A stretch of 64,000 nt of DNA from Rhodocyclaceae bacterium (lineage in GTDB: Bacteria; Pseudomonadota; Gammaproteobacteria; Burkholderiales; Rhodocyclaceae), in assembly GCA_006218025.1 (NCBI GenBank), contig VBWA01000005.1, forward strand, positions 33,788 to 97,787, read 5' to 3'. Below, in pieces: positions 27,815-36,388 of this stretch (within the stretch, counting starts at the first letter, position 1; every line of letters begins with the position of its first letter). Below the pieces are notes generated by a model. The model saw nothing but the letters and a program-made list of their open reading frames with translations, had not been told where the DNA came from and ran no database searches. Position numbers and translations under genes: made by a program.

Positions 27815-27838
27815 TCCATTCCGTTGCAGCAGCATTCG

Positions 27839-27864
27839 ACGGGCGCGCCTCACGGCGTGCCCGT
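27839..27864 (+). terminator. Strong hairpin between the pilin pair and the ABC genes
   Basis: An 11-base stem (27839-27849 with 27854-27864, one G-T pair) around a TCAC loop, followed by TTGATTT. It lies between the partner stop (27814) and the ABC permease start (27886). The T tract is imperfect, so it is better read as an attenuator or 3'-end stabiliser that would let the pilin pair be far more abundant than the exporter. Confidence 0.6.
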
Positions 27865-27885
27865 TTGATTTCCGCGTATCCGTAT

Positions 27886-28689
27886 ATGACCGAATTCATT
27901 GTTTCCGGACTGCGGTCCGGCATTCGCGGTCGCAGCGTCCAGATCGTTTTTGTCTTGGGCTTGGCCCTGGTGGCGGTGGCCTACTTGGCAGCCGGCTTTT
28001 CGCCCCGGCATCCGCGCACGGTGGCGCTGGACATAGGCTTCTCCGGCGCACGCTTCACCCTGATTCTATTGAGCCTGTTCTGGGTCCAGGATCTGGTCAC
28101 GCGCGAGATCGACCGCAAGATCATCCTGCAGTCCCTGTCCTATCCCGTGTCACGCGCCGCCTTCCTTTTCGGCCGCTATCTTGCGGTACTTGGGCTGGTG
28201 TGCCTGTCCGCGTGCATTCTGGCCTTGTGCCTGTTGCTGGCCGTCGTGCTGTCCAGCCCGAACTACGACCAGGAGTTCAGCGTCGGTCTCGGCCTCCCCT
28301 ATTGGGCGGCATTTGCCGGAATAGTGCTCGATGTCGGTGTCGTCGCCGCGGTTGCCATGGCGGTGGCTACCGTCTCCACGGTCGCGGTGCTGCCCCTGCT
28401 TGTCGGTGCTGCGTTCGCGGTTGCCGGCAAGGCTCTCGGTCCTGCATTCGATTACCTGGCGCGGGGGGCGGATGGCGACGTCCAGTTCGCTGGCGAGTGG
28501 GGCGGCCGGGTCGAGGTGGTGCGCTGGCTGATCCCCGATCTTTCCCGTCTGGACTGGCGCGACTGGCCCCTGTATGGGGCTGTTCCGCCGACGGAACTGA
28601 TCGTCTGGCCGATACTGATGGCACTGGCCTATGCGCTCATCGTGCTGGCTCTGGCATGGCGGGTGCTGGAGCGCAGGGAGTTCGGCTAG
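27886..28689 (+). CDS. ABC-2-type transporter permease
   Basis: A 267-residue polytopic protein with about six membrane segments (VQIVFVLGLALVAVAYLAAG, FTLILLSLFWVQDLVTREI, YLAVLGLVCLSACILALCL and later ones). The VTREIDRKIILQSLSYPVSR segment after the second span is typical of ABC-2/NatB-like permeases that adopt an ATPase from a separate gene. Start at ATG 27886; upstream in-frame sequence crosses the hairpin and is not family-like. The next two genes supply a membrane TPR protein and the ATPase. Substrate is unknown; position after the pilin pair suggests export or assembly of a pilin-related component. Confidence 0.8.
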   Translation: MTEFIVSGLRSGIRGRSVQIVFVLGLALVAVAYLAAGFSPRHPRTVALDIGFSGARFTLILLSLFWVQDLVTREIDRKIILQSLSYPVSRAAFLFGRYLAVLGLVCLSACILALCLLLAVVLSSPNYDQEFSVGLGLPYWAAFAGIVLDVGVVAAVAMAVATVSTVAVLPLLVGAAFAVAGKALGPAFDYLARGADGDVQFAGEWGGRVEVVRWLIPDLSRLDWRDWPLYGAVPPTELIVWPILMALAYALIVLALAWRVLERREFG

Positions 28690-28691
28690 CC

Positions 28692-29540
28692 ATGCCGCGC
28701 AACTGGCTTCGCTCGATGGAACCTTCGGTGGCGCTGGTGCCGGCAGTATTGATTTATCTACTGGCGGTAAAGATGCTTTCTGGACAGCATCCGCCTGCCA
28801 GAGGCGCGGAGTTGTCGGTCCGCCTGCCGCTTGCCGCACAGGTGCTGATGGCGGGAGGGGATCGCCACCTCGCCGCAAACATCGCTGGAATCAGGGTTCT
28901 CGTCGCGGATACCTTCCGCATGAAGCCGGAAGAATTCCGCACCCAGGCCCGGTTGCAAAAGGACATTTCCTGGCTCAATCCGGCGCATGAGGACAATTAC
29001 TATATAGCCGCGGCAATCCTGTCGGAGCCGGAACTGATTCCTTCCGCCCAGTATGTCCTGCGTCGTGCGGCGAATGCCCGGCCGCACGATTGGTCGCCGC
29101 TCTTCTATTTCGGCTTCAACCTGTACCAGTTTGAAAAGAACCCCGCCGCCGGCGCCGAGGCTCTGCTCGAGGGCGCAACGCGCGCCAAGGATGTGCAGGA
29201 GCAGTGGGCCCTGCAAAGCCTTGCGGCAAAATGGATCGAGCGCGGCTACCACACCGGCGATGCCGCGCGCCTGGTCGGGAATATGGCAGAATCCGCCCCG
29301 CCCGGCGGATTTCGGCGCTATCTCAACTTGCGCGCCGAACGTCTGCGCCAGCTCGACCGCTTGAAGAGCCTGGCTCAGGAATACAGGGATGCCGGCGGAC
29401 ACCGTCTGACGAGGATTGAAGATTTGATCGATGCCAAACTGCTCGACAGGGTTCCGCTCGACCCTTTGGGCATGGGTTTCACTGTGGATTCGGCTGGCGA
29501 GCCGATTTTTCGCACGCAGACTCCAGCGGGTGCCCGTTGA
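28692..29540 (+). CDS. Membrane-anchored TPR-like protein within the ABC operon
   Basis: A 282-residue protein with one N-terminal membrane anchor (VALVPAVLIYLLAVKML) and a helical, TPR-like remainder presumably on the periplasmic side (NYYIAAAILSEPELIPSAQYVLRRA, SPLFYFGFNLYQFEKNPAAG). The C terminus carries LTRIEDLIDAKLLDRVPLDPLG, a segment resembling the hydrophilic end of pseudopilin-like or peptide-processing proteins. It starts 2 bases after the permease stop and its stop overlaps the ATPase start, so all three are co-translated. It may be an accessory or substrate-recognition subunit. I do not recognise a named family. Confidence 0.7.
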   Translation: MPRNWLRSMEPSVALVPAVLIYLLAVKMLSGQHPPARGAELSVRLPLAAQVLMAGGDRHLAANIAGIRVLVADTFRMKPEEFRTQARLQKDISWLNPAHEDNYYIAAAILSEPELIPSAQYVLRRAANARPHDWSPLFYFGFNLYQFEKNPAAGAEALLEGATRAKDVQEQWALQSLAAKWIERGYHTGDAARLVGNMAESAPPGGFRRYLNLRAERLRQLDRLKSLAQEYRDAGGHRLTRIEDLIDAKLLDRVPLDPLGMGFTVDSAGEPIFRTQTPAGAR

Positions 29541-30454
29541 TGTTCGCGATCGAAGCGCTGGAACTCGAGAAGGTCTACGCCAGGGGCGTGTTGCGGCGCC
29601 AGGTTCGGGCCGTCGACGGCATCTCCCTGCAGGTTGCCGAGGGGGAGGCTTTCGGATTCGTTGGGCCGAACGGGGCGGGAAAGAGCAGCACGATTCGCAT
29701 CCTGATGGGGCTCGCGCGCCCGACCGGCGGCACGGTGCGACTCTTCGGCGCGGACGCGATGCGGCCGGAGTCCCGAAGGGGCGTCGGCTATGTGCCCGAG
29801 AACCCCTGCCTCTACGACTACCTGACGCCGCTGGAAATCCTCGAGATGGGCATGCGCCTGCATCGAACCCGCGCCAATTCGCTGCGCCAGCGGGCGCTGG
29901 AGTGGCTGGAGCGGTTTGAACTGGCGAGCGTGGCGCGCTCGCCGATCCGCTCCTTCTCCAAGGGCATGACCCAGCGCGTCGCACTTGCCCAGGCGATGTG
30001 CATCGGTCCGCGCCTGCTGATCCTCGACGAACCTCTTTCGGGGCTTGACCCGATCGGACGTCGCGAAGTGGTCAACCTGCTTGCCGACTACAAGGGACAA
30101 GGCGGCACCCTGTTTTTCACCTCGCATGTCCTGCACGATGTGGAACGCCTCGCGGATCGGTTCGGACTAATCCATGAGGGCAGGCTGCGTTCGGTGCGCT
30201 CTCCCAGCGAGCTGGTGGGCGCCGAAGACATCGTCATAGTCCGGTCAAAGGGGGCGGCCCCGCTCGATGGTTGGCGTGCCGAATCGGCGGGCCAATGGGT
30301 GGTCGAGATCCCCCGCGTACAGCTCTGGGATCGCCTGGAACAGCTGCACGGCGCTGGGCATGTCCTGATCGAGGTGAGACCGACACTTTCGCTCGAATCC
30401 GCCTTCTTGCATGTGGTCGGTCTTGGCAAGAGTGGAGAGGGCGGACTATCGTGA
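29540..30454 (+). CDS. ABC transporter ATP-binding protein
   Basis: A 304-residue ATPase. Walker A GFVGPNGAGKSSTIRIL, Q-loop region VGYVPENPCLYDYLTPLEIL, signature RSFSKGMTQRVALAQA, Walker B LLILDEPLSGLDPIGRREV and H-loop FFTSHVLHDVERL are complete. The C-terminal 80 residues are an extra domain common in ABC-2 (CcmA/NatA-like) ATPases. Start is ATG 29540 in TGATG with the upstream gene; its own stop overlaps the GTG of the next gene. It energises the permease at 27886-28689. Confidence 0.93.
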   Translation: MFAIEALELEKVYARGVLRRQVRAVDGISLQVAEGEAFGFVGPNGAGKSSTIRILMGLARPTGGTVRLFGADAMRPESRRGVGYVPENPCLYDYLTPLEILEMGMRLHRTRANSLRQRALEWLERFELASVARSPIRSFSKGMTQRVALAQAMCIGPRLLILDEPLSGLDPIGRREVVNLLADYKGQGGTLFFTSHVLHDVERLADRFGLIHEGRLRSVRSPSELVGAEDIVIVRSKGAAPLDGWRAESAGQWVVEIPRVQLWDRLEQLHGAGHVLIEVRPTLSLESAFLHVVGLGKSGEGGLS

Positions 30455-32895
30455 GTTCTCTGGAGCTTGAAGACCTGCTGGCAAAAGGTGATGAGTTGCG
30501 CGATGCCGGAGACGCGGCCGGCGCCATGGATCTGTACGCCAAGGTCGTGGCCTCGGCGCCCGGGTTTGCCAAGGGGCACTATAAGCTGGCAACCGCCAAG
30601 GCGCGGATGGGTCTGAGCGACGACGCGGAGAAATGCTATCGCGAGGCTTTGCACTTGTCCCCGTTCTACGTCGAGGCTCATGGGAATCTCGGGGTCTTGC
30701 TTTACGGGCGTGGAGACTGGGACGAGGCCGAGCGCTGTTACCGGAATGCACTGGCAAATGATCCCGGTTACTTTGAAGCCCACGTCAATCTCTCAGCGCT
30801 GTTGTTTGTCGTCTCGCGCTTTCTCGAGTCGCTCTATTTCGCCCGACGCGCAATCGAATTGAATCCGCGATCGGCGATCGCTCTCGAGCGTGCCGGTTTG
30901 GCGCTGGGTCGGCTTGGACGGGTAGGCGAAAGCCTGGCGGAATTGCGCCGCGCAACGGAAACGGACCCAAGCGTGGCGACACCATGGATGTCGCTGGGTT
31001 CCGCCCTGCAGGCGCTTGGTCGCGACGAAGAGAGTGACGCCGCCTACGTATCGGCCATCGGTGTTGCGAAGGACGATCCAGTCCCTTGCGAAAATAGGGC
31101 GTTCTGGTCCAATTATCGACAGCAATCACGAGAAGCTGTTTGGCAATTGCACCGGGACGTTGGTCGCTGGATTCGTGACATCCTGGGTCCGCTCAGCGCT
31201 CCTGAACCGCCGAGCTGGCGTCCCGACCCCGGTCGGCGGCTTCGTGTCGGGTTTGTCTCGCCTGATTTCCGGCGTCATTCCGTGGGCTATTTCGTTCACG
31301 GAGCACTCGGACATTTGAGCCGGCAACAGTTCCAACTCCATGCCTATTTTGATTTTCACACCGAAGACTACGTCACCGCGAGGCTGAAGCCGCTGTTTAA
31401 CCAATGGTGCGATATTTATTCGAAGACCGACGACGTCGTTTATGACCAGATACGCAGGGACCGCATTGATATCCTGGTCGATCTGGCTGGGCTTAGCGCC
31501 GGCAACAGGCTCAGGCTGTTTGGTCGGCGTCCGGCACCCGTGCAGGTGACCTACCTTGGCTATCCGAACACCACCGGGCTGGACTGCATGGACTATCGCC
31601 TGACGGATCGCTGGGCTGACCCTGATGAAGACAAAGACGAGGCGTTTCATTCGGAAGCACTCTGGCGCCTGCCAAATTCCTTCCTTTGCTATTCGGCGCC
31701 GCTGGACGCGCTGGAAGTGTCCGAACCTCCGGTGCTGAGAAATGGATTCGTGACATTCGGGTCTTTCAACAATCGTATCAAGATTTCGGATCCGTGCCTG
31801 GAGATCTGGGTTCGCGTGTTGAAGGAAATCCCGAGCTCCCGCCTGCTGCTCAAGTCAATTCAGGGCACCGAGGACGAAGGTAGCCGTGAGGAGTTACGCG
31901 ACCGCTTTGTCGAGCACGGCATCGACGCGTCGAGGGTGGAAGTCCATGGGTATGTTGAAGGCATTGACAGCCATCTTGGAATGTATGGGCGAATCGATAT
32001 CGCACTTGACACTTTTCCTTACAACGGCACAACCACCACCTGCGAAGCTCTCTGGATGGGGGTGCCAGTGATCTGCTTGAAGGGGGATCGCCATGCGGCG
32101 AGGGTCGGGGAAAGTCTTTTGGCGAATGTCGGTTTGCCGGAACTGCTTGCCCGAAGTCCGGATGACTATCTGAAGATCGCCGGCAAGTTCGCCGCAGATC
32201 CACAAGGCCTTGTGGATCTGCGGTCAGGTTTGCGCGGACGCATGCGCGCCAGTCGTCTCATGGACAGCCGAGCCATCGGCCTGGAAATTGGCGAGGCATT
32301 GCGGGGCATGTGGTCGCGTTATTGCAGCCAATTTCCTGATGCGCTTCCGATCGAGTCCAATGTCATGGAATCGACGGAGGATCTTCTGCGTCTACATCTT
32401 GGGGACGGAGCTGCTCCCGATGGTTGGAAGGCAATGGCGTCCGATCGTAGCGAGGGCGTCGACTTTGTGGGAGATCTTCGTGCTTTGTCTTCGTTTCGAG
32501 ACGACAGTTGTGCTGAAATCTACGCGGCGCATGTACTTCAGCGCTTGACACCACACGACATGCTTCCGGCCTTGAATGACATTCACCGCATTCTCGTTCC
32601 GGGAGGAACCTTGTATCTTTCCGTTCCGGATTTCGACGAATTGATCGCGCTGTATGCCAATACGGAGCTGTCGCGGGCCGAAAGGTTCAACGTAATGCGA
32701 GCCATCTTCGGGACCCAGGACGAAAGCCGCGATCTGCATCGGATCGGTCTGGGCTTCGATTTTCTCGAGGACTACCTGGCGGATGTCGGCTTCACCAGTG
32801 TCGAGCATGTTGAATCCTTCGGCCTGTTTGATGACTCCAGCGAAGCCAGGTTGTGCGGGCAGCGCATTTCCCTCAATCTGATTGTGACCAAGTAG
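30451..32895 (+). CDS. OGT/SPINDLY-type glycosyltransferase 2 fused to a methyltransferase-like domain
   Basis: An 814-residue protein that starts at GTG 30451, overlapping the ABC ATPase stop (GTGA). TPRs fill about residues 1-200 (FYVEAHGNLGVLLYGRGDW, YFEAHVNLSALLF). The GT41 domain spans about 250-630: LRVGFVSPDFRRHSVGYFVH, ILVDLAGLSAGNRLRLFGRR, APVQVTYLGYPNTTGLD, FGSFNNRIKI, IALDTFPYNGTTTTCEALWM. Residues about 640-814 form a class I methyltransferase-like module (EIYAAHVLQRLTPHDMLPAL, RILVPGGTLYLSVPDFDELI, DFLEDYLADVGF) that lacks an obvious glycine-rich SAM loop. The fusion suggests a glycosylate-then-modify enzyme, or a methyltransferase-derived binding domain. Confidence 0.87.
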   Translation: MSSLELEDLLAKGDELRDAGDAAGAMDLYAKVVASAPGFAKGHYKLATAKARMGLSDDAEKCYREALHLSPFYVEAHGNLGVLLYGRGDWDEAERCYRNALANDPGYFEAHVNLSALLFVVSRFLESLYFARRAIELNPRSAIALERAGLALGRLGRVGESLAELRRATETDPSVATPWMSLGSALQALGRDEESDAAYVSAIGVAKDDPVPCENRAFWSNYRQQSREAVWQLHRDVGRWIRDILGPLSAPEPPSWRPDPGRRLRVGFVSPDFRRHSVGYFVHGALGHLSRQQFQLHAYFDFHTEDYVTARLKPLFNQWCDIYSKTDDVVYDQIRRDRIDILVDLAGLSAGNRLRLFGRRPAPVQVTYLGYPNTTGLDCMDYRLTDRWADPDEDKDEAFHSEALWRLPNSFLCYSAPLDALEVSEPPVLRNGFVTFGSFNNRIKISDPCLEIWVRVLKEIPSSRLLLKSIQGTEDEGSREELRDRFVEHGIDASRVEVHGYVEGIDSHLGMYGRIDIALDTFPYNGTTTTCEALWMGVPVICLKGDRHAARVGESLLANVGLPELLARSPDDYLKIAGKFAADPQGLVDLRSGLRGRMRASRLMDSRAIGLEIGEALRGMWSRYCSQFPDALPIESNVMESTEDLLRLHLGDGAAPDGWKAMASDRSEGVDFVGDLRALSSFRDDSCAEIYAAHVLQRLTPHDMLPALNDIHRILVPGGTLYLSVPDFDELIALYANTELSRAERFNVMRAIFGTQDESRDLHRIGLGFDFLEDYLADVGFTSVEHVESFGLFDDSSEARLCGQRISLNLIVTK

Positions 32896-32902
32896 GCTAG
32901 TC

Positions 32903-34855
32903 ATGAAGATTCGCGGCAAGAAGCACCTGAATCGGGATGCAAGTGATGTTGATACAGGCAAGCTGCTGGAGCTCGTCGAGGGAAGGCACCACAAGGATCT
33001 GGAAGTTGCCGCTCGCGCGGTGCTGGCGTCCAATGGCCGCCATGCATTCGCTTTGAAGGCGCTTTCCTTCGCACTGATTGGAATGGGGCGCGACGAAGAG
33101 GCGCTGCCGGTCGTCGATCTGGCGCTGCGATTGGCACCGACGGATGGCGAGCTTCACAACAATCGTGGCATAGCCTTGGCAATGCTGATGCGCTGGGACG
33201 ATTCGATTGCCAGCTTCGCGGAGGCCTTGCGTTGGTCGCCGAACGATCCCGAGATCCATAAGAATCTTGGCCATGCCTGGTTCCGCATGGGGCGCTGGAA
33301 CGAGGCTGTCACCGCGCTGCTGAAGGCGATCGAGATTCATCCCGATGATTACGTCGAAGCCATCCATATGTTGGCAATGGCTTTGATCAACGCTAACCGC
33401 ATGGACGAAGCCGCGGCCGTTTGCGAGGCGCTTCGCGCCAGCGATCCGAATGACCCGGGGATACTTTACACGTTGATCTATATCGCCCTCCGGCGCTGCG
33501 ATTGGACGGATATCGCGGATATGAGCGCAAGCCTGAGGACGATAGTGAAGGACTTTCAGCATCCGGTCGGGAATGCGGGCTTTGCGTTACCCATGCCTGG
33601 AATAAGCAGCGGCGAGCAATTGGCAATTGCGAGGAACTATGCAGCTCATATCATCCCCGCCAGGCTTCTCCAAAGCGCGCATTCCCTGGCGCTAACGTGG
33701 CAGCCGGGGGCGAGGCGCCTGAAGCTTGGATATCTGTCCTGTGATTTCCGGCGACACCCTGTTGGATCGGCCGTTGTTGAAGTGATTGAGCGTCATGACA
33801 GGGAACGGATCGAGTCGTTTGGCTATTCCATAGGCGATGATGATGGTAGCGAATTGCGCCGTCGCTTCGCGGCTGGATTCGAACATTTTGTCGACGTAAG
33901 TTCCATGTCCGTGCACGCCACGGCGAGCAGGATTCGAGACGACGGTATCGACATACTGGTCGATTTGAGTGGGTGGACCGGGTTCGCGAGGATCGAATCG
34001 CTCGCTATTCGCTGTGCCCCGATTCAGGTCAGCTGGCTCGGGTATGCTGGCACTTTGGGGCATACGAAGCTGGCGGACTACCTGATCGGCGACGCGGTTG
34101 CAACTCCTCAATCATTGCACGATGCTTTTGTCGAGGCCATCGTACACATGCCAAACAGCTTCATGCCGCTGGATACCCGACGCAGAGTTGGCACGGCGCC
34201 CACCCGACAGAGCCAGGGGTTGCCGGAGGATGCCTTCGTGCTGTGCTCGTTCAACAACTGCTACAAGTTCAACCCCGGGCTGCTTGATCTCTGGTGTCGC
34301 TTGCTGGCAAACATGCCGGACGCAGTGCTTTGGCTGCCGCGTCTCAACGATACGGTGGCCGCGAATCTTAAAAGGGAGGTCGAGCAGCGCGGAATCGACC
34401 ACAGTCGCCTTGTGCTTGCCAAATATGTTGAATCGGCAACGGAGCATTTCGGTCGTATGCAACTCGCTGATCTGGCTCTGGATACCTTTCCCTTCAATTC
34501 GCACTCCACGGGAGCCGACACACTATGGGCGGGAGTGCCGATGGTGACCAAACTGGGGGACACTTTTGCCGGTCGGGTTGGCGCGAGCCTACTGACGGCA
34601 GCTGGGTTGCCCGAGCTGGTTGCCGACGATGAAGAAGGATACTCGCAGTTGGTACTCGACTTATATCGCGATCGGCCGAGACTGGCCGCGTTGCGCCAGC
34701 GATTGGTCGAGGCCCGGGATACCGCGCCCTTGTTCGACATGGCGGGATTTACCCGGGACTTGGAAAACCTTTACTTTTCTATGGCGGCCGATGCATGGAG
34801 GCCGGAAGCAGATTTTGGCGCGTCGGGCCGTCCGGAACCCGAGACGGAGCCTTGA
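32903..34855 (+). CDS. TPR-containing OGT/SPINDLY-type glycosyltransferase 3
   Basis: A 650-residue third member of the group, 7 bases after the second. TPR region about 15-190 (LHNNRGIALAMLMRWDD, PEIHKNLGHAWFRMGRW), GT41 region about 255-625 (LKLGYLSCDFRRHPVGSAV, ILVDLSGWTGFARIESLAIR, APIQVSWLGYAGTLGH, LCSFNNCYKFNPGL, LALDTFPFNSHSTGADT). It is closer to member 1 than to member 2 in the donor-site block (GVPMVTKLGDTFAGRVGAS versus GVPVVTRIGDTFPSRVTAS), which implies duplication within the locus. Its last 77 bases overlap the end of the convergent membrane-protein gene. Confidence 0.87.
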   Translation: MKIRGKKHLNRDASDVDTGKLLELVEGRHHKDLEVAARAVLASNGRHAFALKALSFALIGMGRDEEALPVVDLALRLAPTDGELHNNRGIALAMLMRWDDSIASFAEALRWSPNDPEIHKNLGHAWFRMGRWNEAVTALLKAIEIHPDDYVEAIHMLAMALINANRMDEAAAVCEALRASDPNDPGILYTLIYIALRRCDWTDIADMSASLRTIVKDFQHPVGNAGFALPMPGISSGEQLAIARNYAAHIIPARLLQSAHSLALTWQPGARRLKLGYLSCDFRRHPVGSAVVEVIERHDRERIESFGYSIGDDDGSELRRRFAAGFEHFVDVSSMSVHATASRIRDDGIDILVDLSGWTGFARIESLAIRCAPIQVSWLGYAGTLGHTKLADYLIGDAVATPQSLHDAFVEAIVHMPNSFMPLDTRRRVGTAPTRQSQGLPEDAFVLCSFNNCYKFNPGLLDLWCRLLANMPDAVLWLPRLNDTVAANLKREVEQRGIDHSRLVLAKYVESATEHFGRMQLADLALDTFPFNSHSTGADTLWAGVPMVTKLGDTFAGRVGASLLTAAGLPELVADDEEGYSQLVLDLYRDRPRLAALRQRLVEARDTAPLFDMAGFTRDLENLYFSMAADAWRPEADFGASGRPEPETEP

Positions 34856-36290
34856 ATAGTGCCTGCAGGAAGGCATGATCAAGAAGCCCAAAATAGTTGG
34901 GCGCCATAAAGCCCCCTTGCTGTTCCACAAGACTTTGGCCGAAGTTGGGAGGGGTTCGCGGCCAAAGAATTGATCTTGAGAATTCGAAGCCCGGCGTAAT
35001 TGCGCCAAGCATCAATACGCCGGCGAGAGACACCATCCTGATTGACCGCCGCAGATCTGTGATTGGGGACTCAAATTCTGCAAGTGTCAGCAGCAGCAGG
35101 ATCAGCAAGCTGGGCGTCGAGACCCGCAGCAGCCAGTCGTTCGATGGGCCAAGCCGGATCATCGGCAGCAGCATGAGTATCCCGACCGCAAGCGCGAGGG
35201 CTTGCCTGGTCTCCGCGAGCCGGGGCCGTAGCAGCAGGGCCAGGATGGCAAACTCGAAAGCGATAAACTGGATGTAGCTTGAAGCCCAATCGATATAGGC
35301 GGCCGCACTTGCCGGGACGTTTCCTGTTGTCGGCTGGACGAGCGGTAACGAATGAGCCGTGATCGACGGGCGGGTGAATAGGCCCGCCACGGCACCCGAG
35401 AGGCAAATCGCGGTCAGCCACTGAGCTTTGGTCGAGCTCCGCAGCATCGAGCGCAGCGGGATGCCGAGCCTGGTGATGCTCCACGCAAACCAGGGAAGAA
35501 GACCGATCACCGCAAACGGAGTCCATAGGAGCAGTAGAGGCAACAAAACCAGGCCCAGTGCTGGGAGCATCGGATCCGCGCGATGTCGGTAGAACAGTCC
35601 CGTACCCAGCCATAGCGCCAGCGCATGGTTTGGCGCCCAGAGCAGTTGTCCGCTCAGGGAGGTGTACGTCCATTTCCGCCACCACTCGAGCGGTAGCGGA
35701 AAAATCGGTGTGTGTCCGTGCACCAGTACGATGGCCGGGTAGTCCATGCCGCTGAAGAATGCCACTAGCAAAACCATGACTGGCAGGCGCCAGCCCAACT
35801 GCCGCGGCAGGGGCAGCAACAGCAGGAAAAGCAAGACCCCAAGCGCAGTCCAGCAGGCAAGGATTGTTGGCGCCCAGACGATTCCGGCAAGGTGCGAAAG
35901 CCAGGCGGGGGGCAGGAAATAGCCGAAGGCGGTTCTCAGGACGATCGGCGCGCCATCGCTCAAGCCGTAGGCCGGCGGCCATGACGAAAGAATCAGATCT
36001 GCATAGACTGCGTCCCGCGTGCGCCAGTCGGTATTGGCGTAGAACAGGTGCGCGCCGCCACTGAATGCGGCCCACAGGCAGGCCAGGATCAGCAGGGTGA
36101 TCAGCGCGGGAGCCGAGTACTCGAACGGACGCTCGGGCAGTTGCAGGTTCAGTCGATAGAGCGCGACCGCCAGCACTACCGAGATCGTCAGTGCAAACGG
36201 CGGCTCCATCCAGCCGCAAACAAATATGAACGCAGGTATCGCCAGATAGGCGAGCGCGGCGCAGGAAATTGGGTCGTGCAAACGGGTCAT
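34779..36290 (-). CDS. Polytopic membrane protein, probable lipid-linked-sugar glycosyltransferase-like
   Basis: A 503-residue protein with about ten hydrophobic segments (for example FALTISVVLAVALY, ALITLLILACLWAAFSG, ILACWTALGVLLFLLLLPL, FAILALLLRP, LLILLLLTLAEF) and large loops between them, the general design of GT-C enzymes. I see no clear DxD/DE catalytic loop typical of ArnT, so the assignment is by topology and location at the 3' end of the polysaccharide operon. The last 77 coding bases overlap the end of glycosyltransferase 3 on the other strand. Confidence 0.6.
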   Translation of the reverse strand: MTRLHDPISCAALAYLAIPAFIFVCGWMEPPFALTISVVLAVALYRLNLQLPERPFEYSAPALITLLILACLWAAFSGGAHLFYANTDWRTRDAVYADLILSSWPPAYGLSDGAPIVLRTAFGYFLPPAWLSHLAGIVWAPTILACWTALGVLLFLLLLPLPRQLGWRLPVMVLLVAFFSGMDYPAIVLVHGHTPIFPLPLEWWRKWTYTSLSGQLLWAPNHALALWLGTGLFYRHRADPMLPALGLVLLPLLLLWTPFAVIGLLPWFAWSITRLGIPLRSMLRSSTKAQWLTAICLSGAVAGLFTRPSITAHSLPLVQPTTGNVPASAAAYIDWASSYIQFIAFEFAILALLLRPRLAETRQALALAVGILMLLPMIRLGPSNDWLLRVSTPSLLILLLLTLAEFESPITDLRRSIRMVSLAGVLMLGAITPGFEFSRSILWPRTPPNFGQSLVEQQGGFMAPNYFGLLDHAFLQALFKAPSRVPDGPTRQNLLPASMHRPP

Positions 36291-36388
36291 GGGGCGGCTG
36301 GTGTCCTGAGTGACGAGCGCGGAAAATCAATTGCCGGTTCGCACTTCCAATGCGCTTGAAGATCCCTTCGAATCTCCGACTCCGCATG

